NCBI RefSeq assembly: GCF_013087515.1
Contig: NZ_JABFCN010000016.1
Coordinates: forward strand, 124,001-188,000
Source: Rhizobium sophorae
GTDB taxonomy: Bacteria > Pseudomonadota > Alphaproteobacteria > Rhizobiales > Rhizobiaceae
Direction of reading: 5' to 3'
Length of the DNA: 64,000 nucleotides
This document shows positions 27,600 through 36,536 of the stretch, piece after piece; the first letter of the stretch is position 1, and every line of letters starts with the position of its first letter. The translations under genes and the position numbers were made by a program. A model generated the notes under the pieces. That model saw only the letters and a program-made list of their open reading frames with translations. It did no database searches and was not told the origin of the DNA.

Positions 27600-28526
27600 T
27601 CAGTCGTGGAAGGCGTCGACGAATTTGCGCTTGCCGAGCATGAAGGCATCGGCGACGTGGCGCAGCGGCGCGAGGTCGACATCCGATTTGCCGGCCTTGA
27701 TGATTTCGGCGAAGCGACGGTAGAGCGAGGGATATTCCTGCTCCGGCTCGGCGAATCTGAGCGCGCCGTCGATCAAAAGCTTGGCGCCGCCCTCGGCGAG
27801 CACCATCTGGCCCGCTGCCGTCTCCGCGACGATGTCCCAGCTCTGCTTGCCGGTCTGTCGCCAGTCGAATTCGGCCTGAACCGGCAGGCCGTCCGCATTG
27901 CGGAAGTGAATGTCGGCCGCGATCGGCGCGTCGCGGTTGTCGGGAAATTCGAGCACCGCCTCGGTGATGAAGATCGGCCGTGGCAGGATATGGGTGACGA
28001 TCGACAGCGCGTTGATGCCGGGATCGAAAACGCCGAGGCCGCCAGCCTGCCAGATCCATTCCTGGTTCGGATGCCAATGGCGGACATCCTCCTTCCAGAT
28101 CACATGCACGCTTTCAATCGTCGTCGAGGCAAGAAACGCCTTGGCAGCCTCGACGCCCGGTGCATAGCGCGAATGCCAGCTGGCAAAGAGCGACGCACCC
28201 TGCTTGTTTGCCAGCGCTTCAAGGTCGGCCACTTCGCTGAGCGTCGCGCCGGGCGGCTTTTCCAGGAAGACGTGCTTGCCGGCGACGAGCGCCTTATAGG
28301 CCGCCTCGTAGCGATATTGCGGCGGCATGCAGAGCGAAACGGCATCGATCGAGGGCTCGGCGTCGAGCATCGCTTCGATCGTCGTATAACTCTTGACGCC
28401 TTCGACCGTGCCGTGGCGGCTTGCCGTGGCGACGAGTTCGAAATCCGGGTTCTTGGCGATGGAGGGAAGGTGCTGGTCGCGGACGATCTTGCCGACGCCG
28501 ACGATGGCGAGATTGATAGGAGACAT
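27600..28526 (-). CDS. D-galactose / L-arabinose 1-dehydrogenase (Gfo/Idh/MocA family)
   Basis: 308 residues. The Rossmann start INLAIVGVGKIVRDQHLPSI, the EKPPGATLSEV motif and the substrate-domain segment WQAGGLGVFDPGINALSIVT closely match the characterised NAD(P)-dependent L-arabinose/D-galactose 1-dehydrogenase of Azospirillum, which makes the lactone in non-phosphorylative sugar oxidation. The other pathway genes (lactonase, dehydratase) are not nearby. Start ATG at 28526 with AGGAG just upstream. Confidence 0.88.
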   Translation of the reverse strand: MSPINLAIVGVGKIVRDQHLPSIAKNPDFELVATASRHGTVEGVKSYTTIEAMLDAEPSIDAVSLCMPPQYRYEAAYKALVAGKHVFLEKPPGATLSEVADLEALANKQGASLFASWHSRYAPGVEAAKAFLASTTIESVHVIWKEDVRHWHPNQEWIWQAGGLGVFDPGINALSIVTHILPRPIFITEAVLEFPDNRDAPIAADIHFRNADGLPVQAEFDWRQTGKQSWDIVAETAAGQMVLAEGGAKLLIDGALRFAEPEQEYPSLYRRFAEIIKAGKSDVDLAPLRHVADAFMLGKRKFVDAFHD

Positions 28527-28624
28527 GGTGTTTCGCTCGAGCCTGTATGAAAAGTATGATTATTGACGCGTTTGTATCAGAAAGAGGCGTGCCGACAAGC
28601 TCTCCTCCTCCATTCTATGGCATC

Positions 28625-30667
28625 CTATCGCATGATGGTTTGGCGAAGGAAGCTGTAACCCATCGCCGCGCGGGCGGCGCGCTCTTCGGAATTACCGTCG
28701 CCGCCATGCCCGCCGGAGCCGAATTCATGGAAGAGCGGCCGGTGTCCTTCTTCCTCCAGCCGCGCGGCAAAGCGGCGCGCATGCGAGGGATGCACGCGGT
28801 CGTCATTGGCGGAGCTTTCGACATAGATCGGCGGATAGCTGACCTCGGTCGCCGGCCTGACATTGTGAAGCGGCGAATAGCCGAGCATAAAATCCCGGTC
28901 CACCGGCGTCTCCGGATCGCCGTATTCGTCCATCCAGGCTTGCCCTGCGCTGAACAGGTGGAAACGGGTCATGTCAAGGACCGGCACCTGGCACCAGACG
29001 GCGCCGAAATCGTCGGGATAGCGCGTCAGCATCACGCCGGTCAGCAGACCGCCATTGCTGCCGCCCTGGCAGGCGATCCGCGACGGCACTGTATAGCCGC
29101 GGGCGACGAGATCGCGAGCGATGGCGACGAAATCGGCAAAGGCCCGGTCTCGCCCCTGCCGCTTGGCACTGCGATACCAGTCAGGCCCGAATTCGCCGCC
29201 GCCGCGAATATAAGCCTGCACATAGGCGCCGCCTTGTTCCAGCCAGCGTCCTGTCACGCCGGAATAGTTTGGCGACAACGGGACATCGAAGCCGCCATAG
29301 CCGTAAAGCAATACCGGCAGCGCGCCCTTGGTCCACTGCTTCGGCAGGACGAGCCGATAGGTAACCCTCGTTCCGTCCTCGGAAACAGCCTCCAGCAGTT
29401 CGGATGACATATCGGTCGCATCGAAATAGCTCGGCGCCGCGGCGACGAAAATCGGCTCGGCCAGCTTGCTGCGATCCGACAGCGCGAGACGGTAACAGAC
29501 GGGCGGCTGCAGGAAGCCCTGGCCGACGATGTGGAGCGTGTCGTCGCCAAGATGCAGATCTGCATGAAGCGGCCTGAAGTGAACCGTCTGCATATCCGCC
29601 GGCAGTGCGATCTCGCGCTGTTCGGCATCGGGCCTTGTCAGGTCCAGCACCATGAGACGCGGACGCAGCCGATCGGAGATGATGAAGACGCACCACTCCT
29701 GCATCAGCATCATCTGCGCGATGGACTGGCCCTCGGCAGGCTGAAACAGGATCCGCTCCGGCCCGAGCAGGGCCGTCTCCGAGGCGGGATCGAAGCGTTG
29801 TAGCACGAGGCTGCCGGTCGCAACGCGCTCATCGGTCTTTGCCCGCCAAAGGCAATGATCATGATTGAACTGGAAATCGGCTTCCTTAGGCAGATCGATG
29901 CGCCGCTGTGTGCCATTGTTGGCGATCAGGAAAGCGCTCGCGACGCCGATCTCGTGGGCGGCGACGAAAATATCGATCAAACCGCGATCCGCCGAAGCGC
30001 CTGATAGGGCAGGGTCGATGACGAGATTGAAGCCGTAGACGTCCTCGTCTGCGGCTTCGAACATGACGGCGGCATCTTCCGGTCGCTGCCCGCGCTTCAA
30101 TCGCCGTCCGACGCGCGGCCATCCGGAGCGGGTCGCCGAAAATCTGTCGATGGAACCGAAATAGCAGATTTCGTCACGGCTCAGCCAGGTGGCATGCGAT
30201 CGTGCGGCCGGTGTATCGAAGCCGCCCTCGACGACCTGTTTTCGCTCCGCGTCGAATTCGAGCAGCCGGAGAAGGTCGGAGCCGCCGTCCGAAAGCGTGA
30301 GCAGCACCCGCGTCGGCTCCCATGGGCAGGTGACGGCGCCGCGCCAATTCCAGCGCTTGCCTTCGCTGACGCAGAAGGCGTCGAGATCGAAGACCGGCTC
30401 CCAGGCGGCGTCCGGCAGCGGCTCCTGATCTGCCGGCAGGCGCAGCCAGATGCCAAGGGGATTGTCCTTGCTCTGGCGGAAATCGAACAGCCATTCGCCT
30501 CGGCACATCGGAACGATCAGCCTGTCCTGCCGCTCGATCAGCGCCTTGATCGCGTCGCGATCCCTCTCGAATTCAGGTGTTCTCAGTGCCGCGTCGGAAA
30601 CCCGGTTGTGCTCGTCGATGAACTGGCGGGTGCGCGGATCGTCGTCCGTTTCGAGATGAAGGTTCAT
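28625..30667 (-). CDS. Prolyl oligopeptidase family serine peptidase
   Basis: 680 residues: an N-terminal helix region, a seven-bladed propeller (residues about 60-400) and a C-terminal alpha/beta hydrolase domain. The nucleophile is in ACQGGSNGGLLTGVML (GGSNGG), with the aspartate in SSANDDRVHPSHARRF and the histidine in GSGGHGGDG. No signal peptide, so cytosolic. S9A peptidases cleave short peptides after proline; some of this branch act as acylaminoacyl peptidases. It stands alone between the sugar dehydrogenase and the ABC-F gene. Confidence 0.93.
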   Translation of the reverse strand: MNLHLETDDDPRTRQFIDEHNRVSDAALRTPEFERDRDAIKALIERQDRLIVPMCRGEWLFDFRQSKDNPLGIWLRLPADQEPLPDAAWEPVFDLDAFCVSEGKRWNWRGAVTCPWEPTRVLLTLSDGGSDLLRLLEFDAERKQVVEGGFDTPAARSHATWLSRDEICYFGSIDRFSATRSGWPRVGRRLKRGQRPEDAAVMFEAADEDVYGFNLVIDPALSGASADRGLIDIFVAAHEIGVASAFLIANNGTQRRIDLPKEADFQFNHDHCLWRAKTDERVATGSLVLQRFDPASETALLGPERILFQPAEGQSIAQMMLMQEWCVFIISDRLRPRLMVLDLTRPDAEQREIALPADMQTVHFRPLHADLHLGDDTLHIVGQGFLQPPVCYRLALSDRSKLAEPIFVAAAPSYFDATDMSSELLEAVSEDGTRVTYRLVLPKQWTKGALPVLLYGYGGFDVPLSPNYSGVTGRWLEQGGAYVQAYIRGGGEFGPDWYRSAKRQGRDRAFADFVAIARDLVARGYTVPSRIACQGGSNGGLLTGVMLTRYPDDFGAVWCQVPVLDMTRFHLFSAGQAWMDEYGDPETPVDRDFMLGYSPLHNVRPATEVSYPPIYVESSANDDRVHPSHARRFAARLEEEGHRPLFHEFGSGGHGGDGNSEERAARAAMGYSFLRQTIMR

Positions 30668-30735
30668 ATCCGACCTGCCGGCTTCCGTTGACGTCGGACA
30701 GATCTAGGCAGCCGGTCCCGATTTGGCAACCCGCC

Positions 30736-30810
30736 TTAGCGGATCGTCACGAAGTCGGCCGAGGCGACGACGGTGTTGGGCACATCGGTCTTCTTGAACT
30801 TCAGTGTCAC
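30736..30810 (-). pseudogene. Possible gene remnant: 24-codon orphan C-terminus
   Basis: On the minus strand, directly after the ABC-F stop, an open frame reads VTLKFKKTDVPNTVVASADF... and stops at TAA (30736). The same frame is open a little further upstream (RWRVSH) into the end of the ABC-F gene. It has the look of a protein C-terminus without a body. The parent family was not recognised; chance coding is possible. Confidence 0.25.
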
Positions 30811-30817
30811 CCTGTGG

Positions 30818-32701
30818 CTAACCCGCCATCGCTTCTTCGTATTCGGCAGACAGCATCAGCCAGTCTTCCTCGGCGGCAGCCAATTTCGCCGCAGCTTCGC
30901 CGCGCTGCTTTGCCTTCTCGGCCGCCTTGGCGGGCGTCTTCTCATAAAGGGCCGGATCCGCAAGTTCCGCGTCAAGCGCCTGAATCTGTTTCTCCAGCTT
31001 CGCCGTCAAGGATTCGATTTCGTTGATCTTTTTCCTGAGCGGCGTCAGCGAGGCGCGACGTTCGGCATTGAGCTTGCGCTGGTCGGCCTTTGACGTCGCG
31101 TCTTCAGCTAGCTGCGGCTTTTCTTCTTTTTTTTTACCGGAACTGACGATCAGGTCGCGGTACTCGTCCATATCGCCTTCGAAGGTCGTCACCGTGCCGC
31201 CATTGACCAGCCACAACCGATCGACCGTCGCCTCGATCAGGTGACGATCATGCGAAATCAGGATGACGGCGCCTTCGTAGTCGTTCAGCGCCTCGATCAG
31301 CGCGCGGCGGCTGTCGATGTCGAGGTGGTTGGTCGGCTCGTCGAGGATCAGCAGATTGGGCGCATTGAAGGCGGCAAGCCCCATCAGCAGTCGGGCTTTT
31401 TCGCCGCCGGAGAGATCCTTGGCGGCCGTCGCCATCTTCTCGGTCGCAAGCCCCATCTGGGCGACGCGGGCGCGCACCTTGGCTTCCGGTGCACCGGGCA
31501 TCAGCCGGCGCACATGCTCCACCGCCGATTGCTCGGGAATGAGGTCGTCGAGCTGGTGCTGCGCGAAGAAGCCGATCTTCAGGCTCGGCGCGATCTTCAC
31601 TTCTCCGCTTTCTGGCGCAAGCCGGCCGGAGATGAACTTGGCGAAGGTCGACTTGCCGTTGCCGTTCGAGCCGAGCAGGGCGATACGGTCGTCATTGTCG
31701 ATGCGCAGATTGAGGTTCTTCAGGATCGGATTGCCGGGCTCGTAGCCGACGGCGCCGCTCTGGATCGCGACGATCGGCGAGGCCGGCTGCTTTTCCGGCT
31801 CGGGAAAAGTGATCGGCTGTACGTGGTCCTCGATCACCGCCGCCACCGTTCCCATGCGCTCGAGCGCCTTGACGCGCGATTGTGCCTGCCGGGCCTTGGA
31901 AGCCTTGGCCTTGAAGCGATCGATGAAGCCCTGCAGATGTTTGCGTGCCGCGTCGTTCTTGGCCTTGGCCTTCGTCTGCAGCTCGTCGGCCTCAGCCTTT
32001 TGCCGCTCGAACTGGTCATATCCGCCGCGATAGAAGGTGAGCTTCTTCTGGTCGAGATGGACGATCGCATTGACCGCGTTGTTCAGGAGGTCGCGATCGT
32101 GGCTGATGATGATGACGGTGTGCGGATAGCGCCTGACATAATCTTCCAGCCACAGCGTGCCTTCGAGGTCGAGATAGTTGGTCGGCTCGTCGAGCAGGAG
32201 CAGGTCCGGCTCGGAAAACAGCACGGCGGCAAGGGCGACGCGCATGCGCCAGCCGCCGGAAAAGGAGGAGGCGGGGCGGGCTTGCGCTTCCTTGTCGAAG
32301 CCGAGGCCGGCAAGAATGCTCGCCGCGCGCGCTTCGGCCGAATGCGCGTCGATATCGACAAGGCGCATCTGGATTTCGGCGATGCGATGCGGATCGGTTG
32401 CCGTTTCCGCCTCGGCAACGAGGGCGGTGCGTTCCTTATCCGCGGCAAGCACGATTTCGATCAGGGCGTCTTCGGTTGCCGGTGCCTCCTGCGCCACCTG
32501 GCCGATGCGTGCGGCCTTGGGGATAGACACCGTTCCGCTCTCCGAGCCAAGATCGCCGGTGATGACACGAAAAAGCGTGGACTTGCCGGCGCCGTTGCGC
32601 CCGACGAGCCCGGCCTTCGTGCCTGAAGGCAGCGAAACGCTGGCATTGTCGAGAAGCAGGCGCCCGGCGATGCGGGCGGAAATATCGGTGAGCGTGATCA
32701 T
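30818..32701 (-). CDS. ABC-F family ATPase
   Basis: 627 residues from the ATG at 32701 (MITLTDISARIAGRLLLD). Two ATP-binding cassettes without membrane segments: Walker A GLVGRNGAGKSTLF and LLGSNGNGKSTFAK, signatures FSGGWRMRVAL and LSGGEKARLLMGL, with an interdomain linker rich in lysine (EADELQTKAKAKNDAARKHL) and a C-terminal coiled coil. ABC-F proteins act on ribosomes (EttA/Uup/YheS types); the coiled-coil end resembles Uup/YheS. Preceded by the hairpin cluster at 32756-32857. Confidence 0.94.
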   Translation of the reverse strand: MITLTDISARIAGRLLLDNASVSLPSGTKAGLVGRNGAGKSTLFRVITGDLGSESGTVSIPKAARIGQVAQEAPATEDALIEIVLAADKERTALVAEAETATDPHRIAEIQMRLVDIDAHSAEARAASILAGLGFDKEAQARPASSFSGGWRMRVALAAVLFSEPDLLLLDEPTNYLDLEGTLWLEDYVRRYPHTVIIISHDRDLLNNAVNAIVHLDQKKLTFYRGGYDQFERQKAEADELQTKAKAKNDAARKHLQGFIDRFKAKASKARQAQSRVKALERMGTVAAVIEDHVQPITFPEPEKQPASPIVAIQSGAVGYEPGNPILKNLNLRIDNDDRIALLGSNGNGKSTFAKFISGRLAPESGEVKIAPSLKIGFFAQHQLDDLIPEQSAVEHVRRLMPGAPEAKVRARVAQMGLATEKMATAAKDLSGGEKARLLMGLAAFNAPNLLILDEPTNHLDIDSRRALIEALNDYEGAVILISHDRHLIEATVDRLWLVNGGTVTTFEGDMDEYRDLIVSSGKKKEEKPQLAEDATSKADQRKLNAERRASLTPLRKKINEIESLTAKLEKQIQALDAELADPALYEKTPAKAAEKAKQRGEAAAKLAAAEEDWLMLSAEYEEAMAG

Positions 32702-32755
32702 GGCCGGCGTTTTGGCCGAAAGCGCTCGCCAAGGCAAGAGCGCTTATCCCCGCGC

Positions 32756-32857
32756 CAAGCTTGCTTGTGCGCTGACAAGCTTGCTTGTCCCCGGGACAAG
32801 CTTTGTTTGTCCCACCGCAAGCGCGCTTGTCCCACAGCAAGCGTGCTTTGTCCGCCG
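32756..32857. repeat. Five tandem 20-21-bp palindromic repeats
   Basis: Units start at 32756, 32776, 32797, 32818 and 32838, each CAAGC-N2-4-GCTTGT followed by a C-rich joint (CCCACNG-like). Most units are small hairpins, for example GACAAGC-TT-GCTTGTC. The array ends 2 bases from the stop codon of the GGDEF gene and lies 55 bases before the ABC-F ATG, on the same transcript if the two are co-transcribed. Confidence 0.75.
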
Positions 32858-32859
32858 CC

Positions 32860-33897
32860 TCAGCGGCCGAAAGCCTGCACCGGTTGCCGGGGGTTCGACT
32901 GCGCGGCGAGAAGCGCCACGCGGGCATTGGCCTGCAATTGTCCCGGCGTTGCCGCATCGGTGCTGAGCGCCACGCCGATCGAGATGGTGAGCCTGCCGGG
33001 ATCGGCTTTGTCGGATGTCGCAAAGACCAGATTGTCTTCGACGGAGGCGCGCAGGCGCTCGGCAATCGTCATCGCATCCTGCATGCCGACATTGGAAAAC
33101 AACAGGGCGAATTCGTCAGCCTCTGTGCGGGCGACGAAATCGTTTTTCTTGACCGACTTGCTGAACAGGCCGGCGAGCTTCTTCAGGAGCTTGTTGCCAG
33201 CCTGGGTGCCGTATTTGTCGTTGAGATCGGTGAAATTGTCGATATCGACCATGATCAGCGCGCTACCAGCGGCACCTTCTTCACGCGCGTAGAGATCGGC
33301 CATCGTCCGGTTCAGCGCGATGCGGTTCGGAAGCCCGGTGATCCTGTCGGCGATCGCCGCCGATTGCATCGCCGAAATGCCGCGCTCTAGCGTTTCCAGC
33401 GTCTTGATATCGTCCTGCAGCTTCGCGCCGATTTCCATCTCCGCTGCAAGAACGGTCGAAAGCGAGGCAGTGAGATAGTCGATCTCGCTGAGGAAGGCGG
33501 CAAGGCTCTGATCGTCATGGCCGGAAACGGATTTCAGGATAGTGCCGCAGGCGCGCGCAAAGGCATTCTTGTGCTTCAGCCCTTCGGCAAGCCTTTCCGC
33601 CACGTCGCGCAGCATCCGGCTCGCCTCGTTTCGGGATGTCTCGCCCGCCAGCCCGCAATGGCCGACGAGGCGGTATTTCAGGCCGAGTTCGTCGAGCATC
33701 GGCTGTTGTGGCTGGGATCCGAGTGCGGCGATATCCTGCGCAAGGCCGGCATTGAGCCCGACGATCGCCTCGTGAAAGAGTTCGTAATTGCGCGGCAGCG
33801 CGGCGACGTTCAGGCGCGCCATGTGCTGGGCGATCTTCTGAATATTCGCCATCGGCGCGGCGCGCGGCGCCAATGCGTTTGCGCTTGCATTCTGCAT
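32860..33897 (-). CDS. GGDEF domain protein with degenerate active site
   Basis: 345 residues from the ATG at 33897 (MQNASANALAPRAAP). The first 170 residues are helical and contain no named sensor domain. The C-terminal half is a GGDEF domain (ITGLPNRIALNRTM, MVDIDNFTDLNDKYG), but the signature reads RTEADEF instead of RxGGDEF, and GH is GT in the following loop. Loss of the glycines normally abolishes diguanylate cyclase activity, so it may be a c-di-GMP or GTP-binding regulator; that is inference. No membrane segment or EAL domain. Confidence 0.88.
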   Translation of the reverse strand: MQNASANALAPRAAPMANIQKIAQHMARLNVAALPRNYELFHEAIVGLNAGLAQDIAALGSQPQQPMLDELGLKYRLVGHCGLAGETSRNEASRMLRDVAERLAEGLKHKNAFARACGTILKSVSGHDDQSLAAFLSEIDYLTASLSTVLAAEMEIGAKLQDDIKTLETLERGISAMQSAAIADRITGLPNRIALNRTMADLYAREEGAAGSALIMVDIDNFTDLNDKYGTQAGNKLLKKLAGLFSKSVKKNDFVARTEADEFALLFSNVGMQDAMTIAERLRASVEDNLVFATSDKADPGRLTISIGVALSTDAATPGQLQANARVALLAAQSNPRQPVQAFGR

Positions 33898-34032
33898 GAC
33901 GATCCCTCGCGACCCGGCCTCATCTCTCACATCCGCTATGCCCGCAAGCTTTTAAGAGAGGCTGAATTTTGAACGGGAAGCCCGGGATTGGCGGGTGGAA
34001 CTGGCAAAGGCGGTTAATTCAGTGTTGATGTC

Positions 34033-34081
34033 AGAACATGATGCCGAAAAGTGTAGGCGGTTTTGGATGACATCATGTTCT
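34033..34081. repeat. Palindromic intergenic element (11-bp arms)
   Basis: AGAACATGATG (34033-34043) and CATCATGTTCT (34071-34081) are perfect inverted arms around 27 bases that include CCGAAAAGTGTAGGCGGTTTT. The pattern resembles a dispersed repeat common between rhizobial genes. It lies upstream of the GGDEF gene and downstream of the dinB-like gene. Confidence 0.65.
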
Positions 34082-34105
34082 AATTTTTCTAATTTAGATC
34101 GGGCT

Positions 34106-34615
34106 TCACATCCACTCGCGGCCCTCGTTGCGCAGGAAGTAGATGAGATCCAGCATGAGGCTCTGCTTGCCGAGCGCCGTCAGCGTCATATGGCACTGGC
34201 CGCGATGATGGGTCTGGTGGTTGAAGAAATGCGCGAGCGCCGATGCCAGCGGCTGGGTGATCTCGGCCGGCTTTACCACCGTGACATAGGTGAAGTTGGC
34301 AGCAAGCGTTGCCTCATCCAGCATGTCCGTCCAGGCAATGATCCGCTCGTCTTCTGCCTTGCGGGCGGCGGCCAGCGTGTCCAGCTCTTCAAAGAGTACG
34401 GCATCGAGTGTCGTCGGCGCTTCGCCGGTGCCGGTGAAGCGCTTCATCCATATCCGGTCGGCGACGAGCAGATGATTGAGCGTGCGATGCAGCGAGCCGA
34501 AGAAGGCGCCGCAATCATTGCGGAACTCTGCATCGCTGAGTTCGGCCGCAGCCGCATAGACTTGCGTGTTGGCCCAGCGATTGTAGGCGGCGAACATCCT
34601 GTAATGTCTGAGCAT
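34106..34615 (-). CDS. DinB family protein
   Basis: 169 residues with the four-helix DinB/YfiT fold. Metal-binding histidines are visible as HRTLNHLLVADRIW (about residue 48) and FFNHQTHHRGQCH (about residue 135). Members are metal-dependent, some transfer thiols such as bacillithiol; the function in alphaproteobacteria is unknown. Stand-alone gene. Confidence 0.9.
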   Translation of the reverse strand: MLRHYRMFAAYNRWANTQVYAAAAELSDAEFRNDCGAFFGSLHRTLNHLLVADRIWMKRFTGTGEAPTTLDAVLFEELDTLAAARKAEDERIIAWTDMLDEATLAANFTYVTVVKPAEITQPLASALAHFFNHQTHHRGQCHMTLTALGKQSLMLDLIYFLRNEGREWM

Positions 34616-34754
34616 CCTGTCCCCTCCCGTGTCGTATCGGCAGTCTAGCCTTTTTCCTTAGAAAGCCGAGTGATGACGCCATGAAATTTCCTGATTTGAT
34701 TGCAGGCGCTTTCTGTCGTGGAATGGATAGAGCTGAGATCTCGAAAGGACTGTC

Positions 34755-35444
34755 ATGACCAGAGCCCTCTATTCCCTCTGCGGCGCCGACGAGCGGCGCT
34801 TCTTTTCGCCGCATTGCTGGAAAGCGGTGATGGCGCTGGCGCATAAGGGGCTCGATTTCGAGGAGATTCCGACGACCTATGCCCGCATCCGCGCGATCGG
34901 CGGCGGTGTCTCGTCGATCGTGCCCGTTCTCGACGACAATGGCCGGCTGATCCCCGACAGTTTCGACATCGCCCTCTATCTGGAGGAGGCCTATCCCGAG
35001 CGGCCGTCACTGTTCAACGGCGAGGGCGGCAAGGCGCTGTCGCGCATGGTGGAAGGTTATTCGCAGATGATCATCCATCCGGCGATCATGCGCATCGCCC
35101 TTCTCGACATCCATGCGAACCTCGACGAGGAAGACAAGGCCTATTTCCGTCAAAGCCGGGAGGCTCGGCTTGGCAAGCCTTTGGAAGTGGTTGCCGCCGA
35201 CAGCGAGGCGGAGAAGGCTGTCTTCGGCGCCAAACTGGAGCCGCTGCGGCACATGCTGAAGTTCCAGTCCTTCATCGGTGGGCAGACACCGCTCTTTGCC
35301 GACTATATCGTCTTCGGCGCGCTGCAATGGCTGCGTGTCTCCGCCGGTCTCGCCATGCTAGCCGCCGACGATCCCGTCATGGCCTGGTTCGAACGCTGCC
35401 TCAGTCTCCACCAAAGCCGCGGCCGGACTGTGACAGCGGCGTGA
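34755..35444 (+). CDS. Glutathione S-transferase family protein
   Basis: 229 residues. A thioredoxin-fold N-terminus (RALYSLCGADERRFFSPHCW) with the IVPVLDDNGRLIPDSFDIA segment (cis-proline and Glu/Asp-Ser turn), then an all-helical C-terminal domain. The overall shape resembles the beta-etherase-like GSTs (LigE group). Substrate unknown. Located upstream of ndk on the same strand. Confidence 0.85.
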   Translation: MTRALYSLCGADERRFFSPHCWKAVMALAHKGLDFEEIPTTYARIRAIGGGVSSIVPVLDDNGRLIPDSFDIALYLEEAYPERPSLFNGEGGKALSRMVEGYSQMIIHPAIMRIALLDIHANLDEEDKAYFRQSREARLGKPLEVVAADSEAEKAVFGAKLEPLRHMLKFQSFIGGQTPLFADYIVFGALQWLRVSAGLAMLAADDPVMAWFERCLSLHQSRGRTVTAA

Positions 35445-35525
35445 AATTGCCGCCTACCTCTTGTTTTCGGACGTTGGGGCGGGTAAAGACCGCCCACTTT
35501 TCCCGAGAAAACAGAGGATTTGACT

Positions 35526-35948
35526 ATGGCGATTGAACGCACCTTCTCGATGATCAAGCCGGATGCAACGAAGCGCAACCTGACGGGCGCCATCACCAAG
35601 ATGCTCGAAGATGCCGGCCTGCGTGTCGTCGCTTCCAAGCGCGTCTGGATGAGCCGTCGCGAAGCCGAAGGTTTCTACGCCGTTCACAAGGATCGTCCCT
35701 TCTTCGGCGAACTGGTCGAAGGCATGACCTCCGGCCCGACCATCGTCCAGGTGCTGGAAGGCGAAGGCGCGATCCTCAAGAACCGCGAGATCATGGGCGC
35801 CACCAACCCGGCAAACGCTGACGAAGGCACGATCCGCAAGGTTCACGCTCTGTCGATCGGCGAAAATTCCGTTCACGGCTCGGATGCTCCGGAGACGGCT
35901 GCCCAGGAAATCAAGTACTGGTTCTCCGATACCGAAATCGTCGGCTGA
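35526..35948 (+). CDS. ndk: Nucleoside diphosphate kinase
   Basis: 140 residues from the ATG at 35526 ([19 protein letters not shown]). Transfers phosphate between nucleoside di- and triphosphates through a phosphohistidine; the histidine lies in [11 protein letters not shown] (about residue 117). [14 protein letters not shown] is intact. A terminator follows. Confidence 0.98.
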   Translation: MAIERTFSMIKPDATKRNLTGAITKMLEDAGLRVVASKRVWMSRREAEGFYAVHKDRPFFGELVEGMTSGPTIVQVLEGEGAILKNREIMGATNPANADEGTIRKVHALSIGENSVHGSDAPETAAQEIKYWFSDTEIVG

Positions 35949-35993
35949 GGCCACGCTTCGGCATTCGCCGGCAATACCTTGAATTGACTCTCG

Positions 35994-36020
35994 AAAGCCG
36001 GGGCCTTGCTCCGGCTTTTT
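35994..36020 (+). terminator. Rho-independent terminator after ndk
   Basis: AAAGCCGG (35994-36001) pairs with CCGGCTTT (36011-36018) and is followed by further Ts. It separates ndk from the convergent lipoprotein gene and may serve both. Confidence 0.8.
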
Positions 36021-36032
36021 CTATGCCTTTCT

Positions 36033-36536
36033 CTATGCCGGGCATTTGTCGGTATTCGAGAAATCGACGCTGCCGTCAGGCTTGAAGACCTCGGGGTTCT
36101 TGTCATAAAGCGCGCCGACGACGAGCGGCTTGCTCGGCAGGACGGTCTGATCGAGGTCGGACCGGAACTGCGTCTTCAATTCCTGCAGCACCTTGCCATC
36201 CTTGTCGACCAGCCGGACACTCACGGAATAGGGGCGGTCCTTGCGCACGCAGTGCAGGTTTTCGCTCTGCAGCGCAATCTTGTCGTCGATCGGATAGATC
36301 TTCTGGTTCAGCACCAGCGGATCGCCCCCTTCAGGATTTTCGAATTCGGCGATAATGATCGAACCGTCGGGGATGGGGCCGGTCTTCTTCAGCGTCAGCA
36401 GATAGGTGGCGCTCGCCACCCGATAGTTGAAGACGAAGAGATGGCCGGTGACCTCGACCAGGTTTTCAGCCTGGCGTTGACAGGCGGAAAGCAGAAGGGC
36501 GGCGGCTGCCGCCATCACGATCCAATAGTTTCTCAT
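36033..36536 (-). CDS. Putative lipoprotein of unknown function
   Basis: 167 residues from the ATG at 36536 (MRNYWIVMAAAAALLLSAC), whose lipobox LLLSAC puts the lipidated cysteine at residue 19. The rest is a beta-rich soluble domain; no family recognised. The start overlaps the stop of the CGNR gene by 4 bases, so the two are probably expressed together. Confidence 0.82.
   Translation of the reverse strand: MRNYWIVMAAAAALLLSACQRQAENLVEVTGHLFVFNYRVASATYLLTLKKTGPIPDGSIIIAEFENPEGGDPLVLNQKIYPIDDKIALQSENLHCVRKDRPYSVSVRLVDKDGKVLQELKTQFRSDLDQTVLPSKPLVVGALYDKNPEVFKPDGSVDFSNTDKCPA

Noticed and set aside
32756..32857. CRISPR array
   Set aside because: The repeat units are contiguous with only short joints and no spacers, and no cas gene is present.
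32436..33065. Minus-strand open frame reading through the hairpin array into the GGDEF and ABC-F genes
   Set aside because: It overlaps two well-supported genes in another frame; the Cys/Lys-rich stretch simply reflects the DNA repeat.
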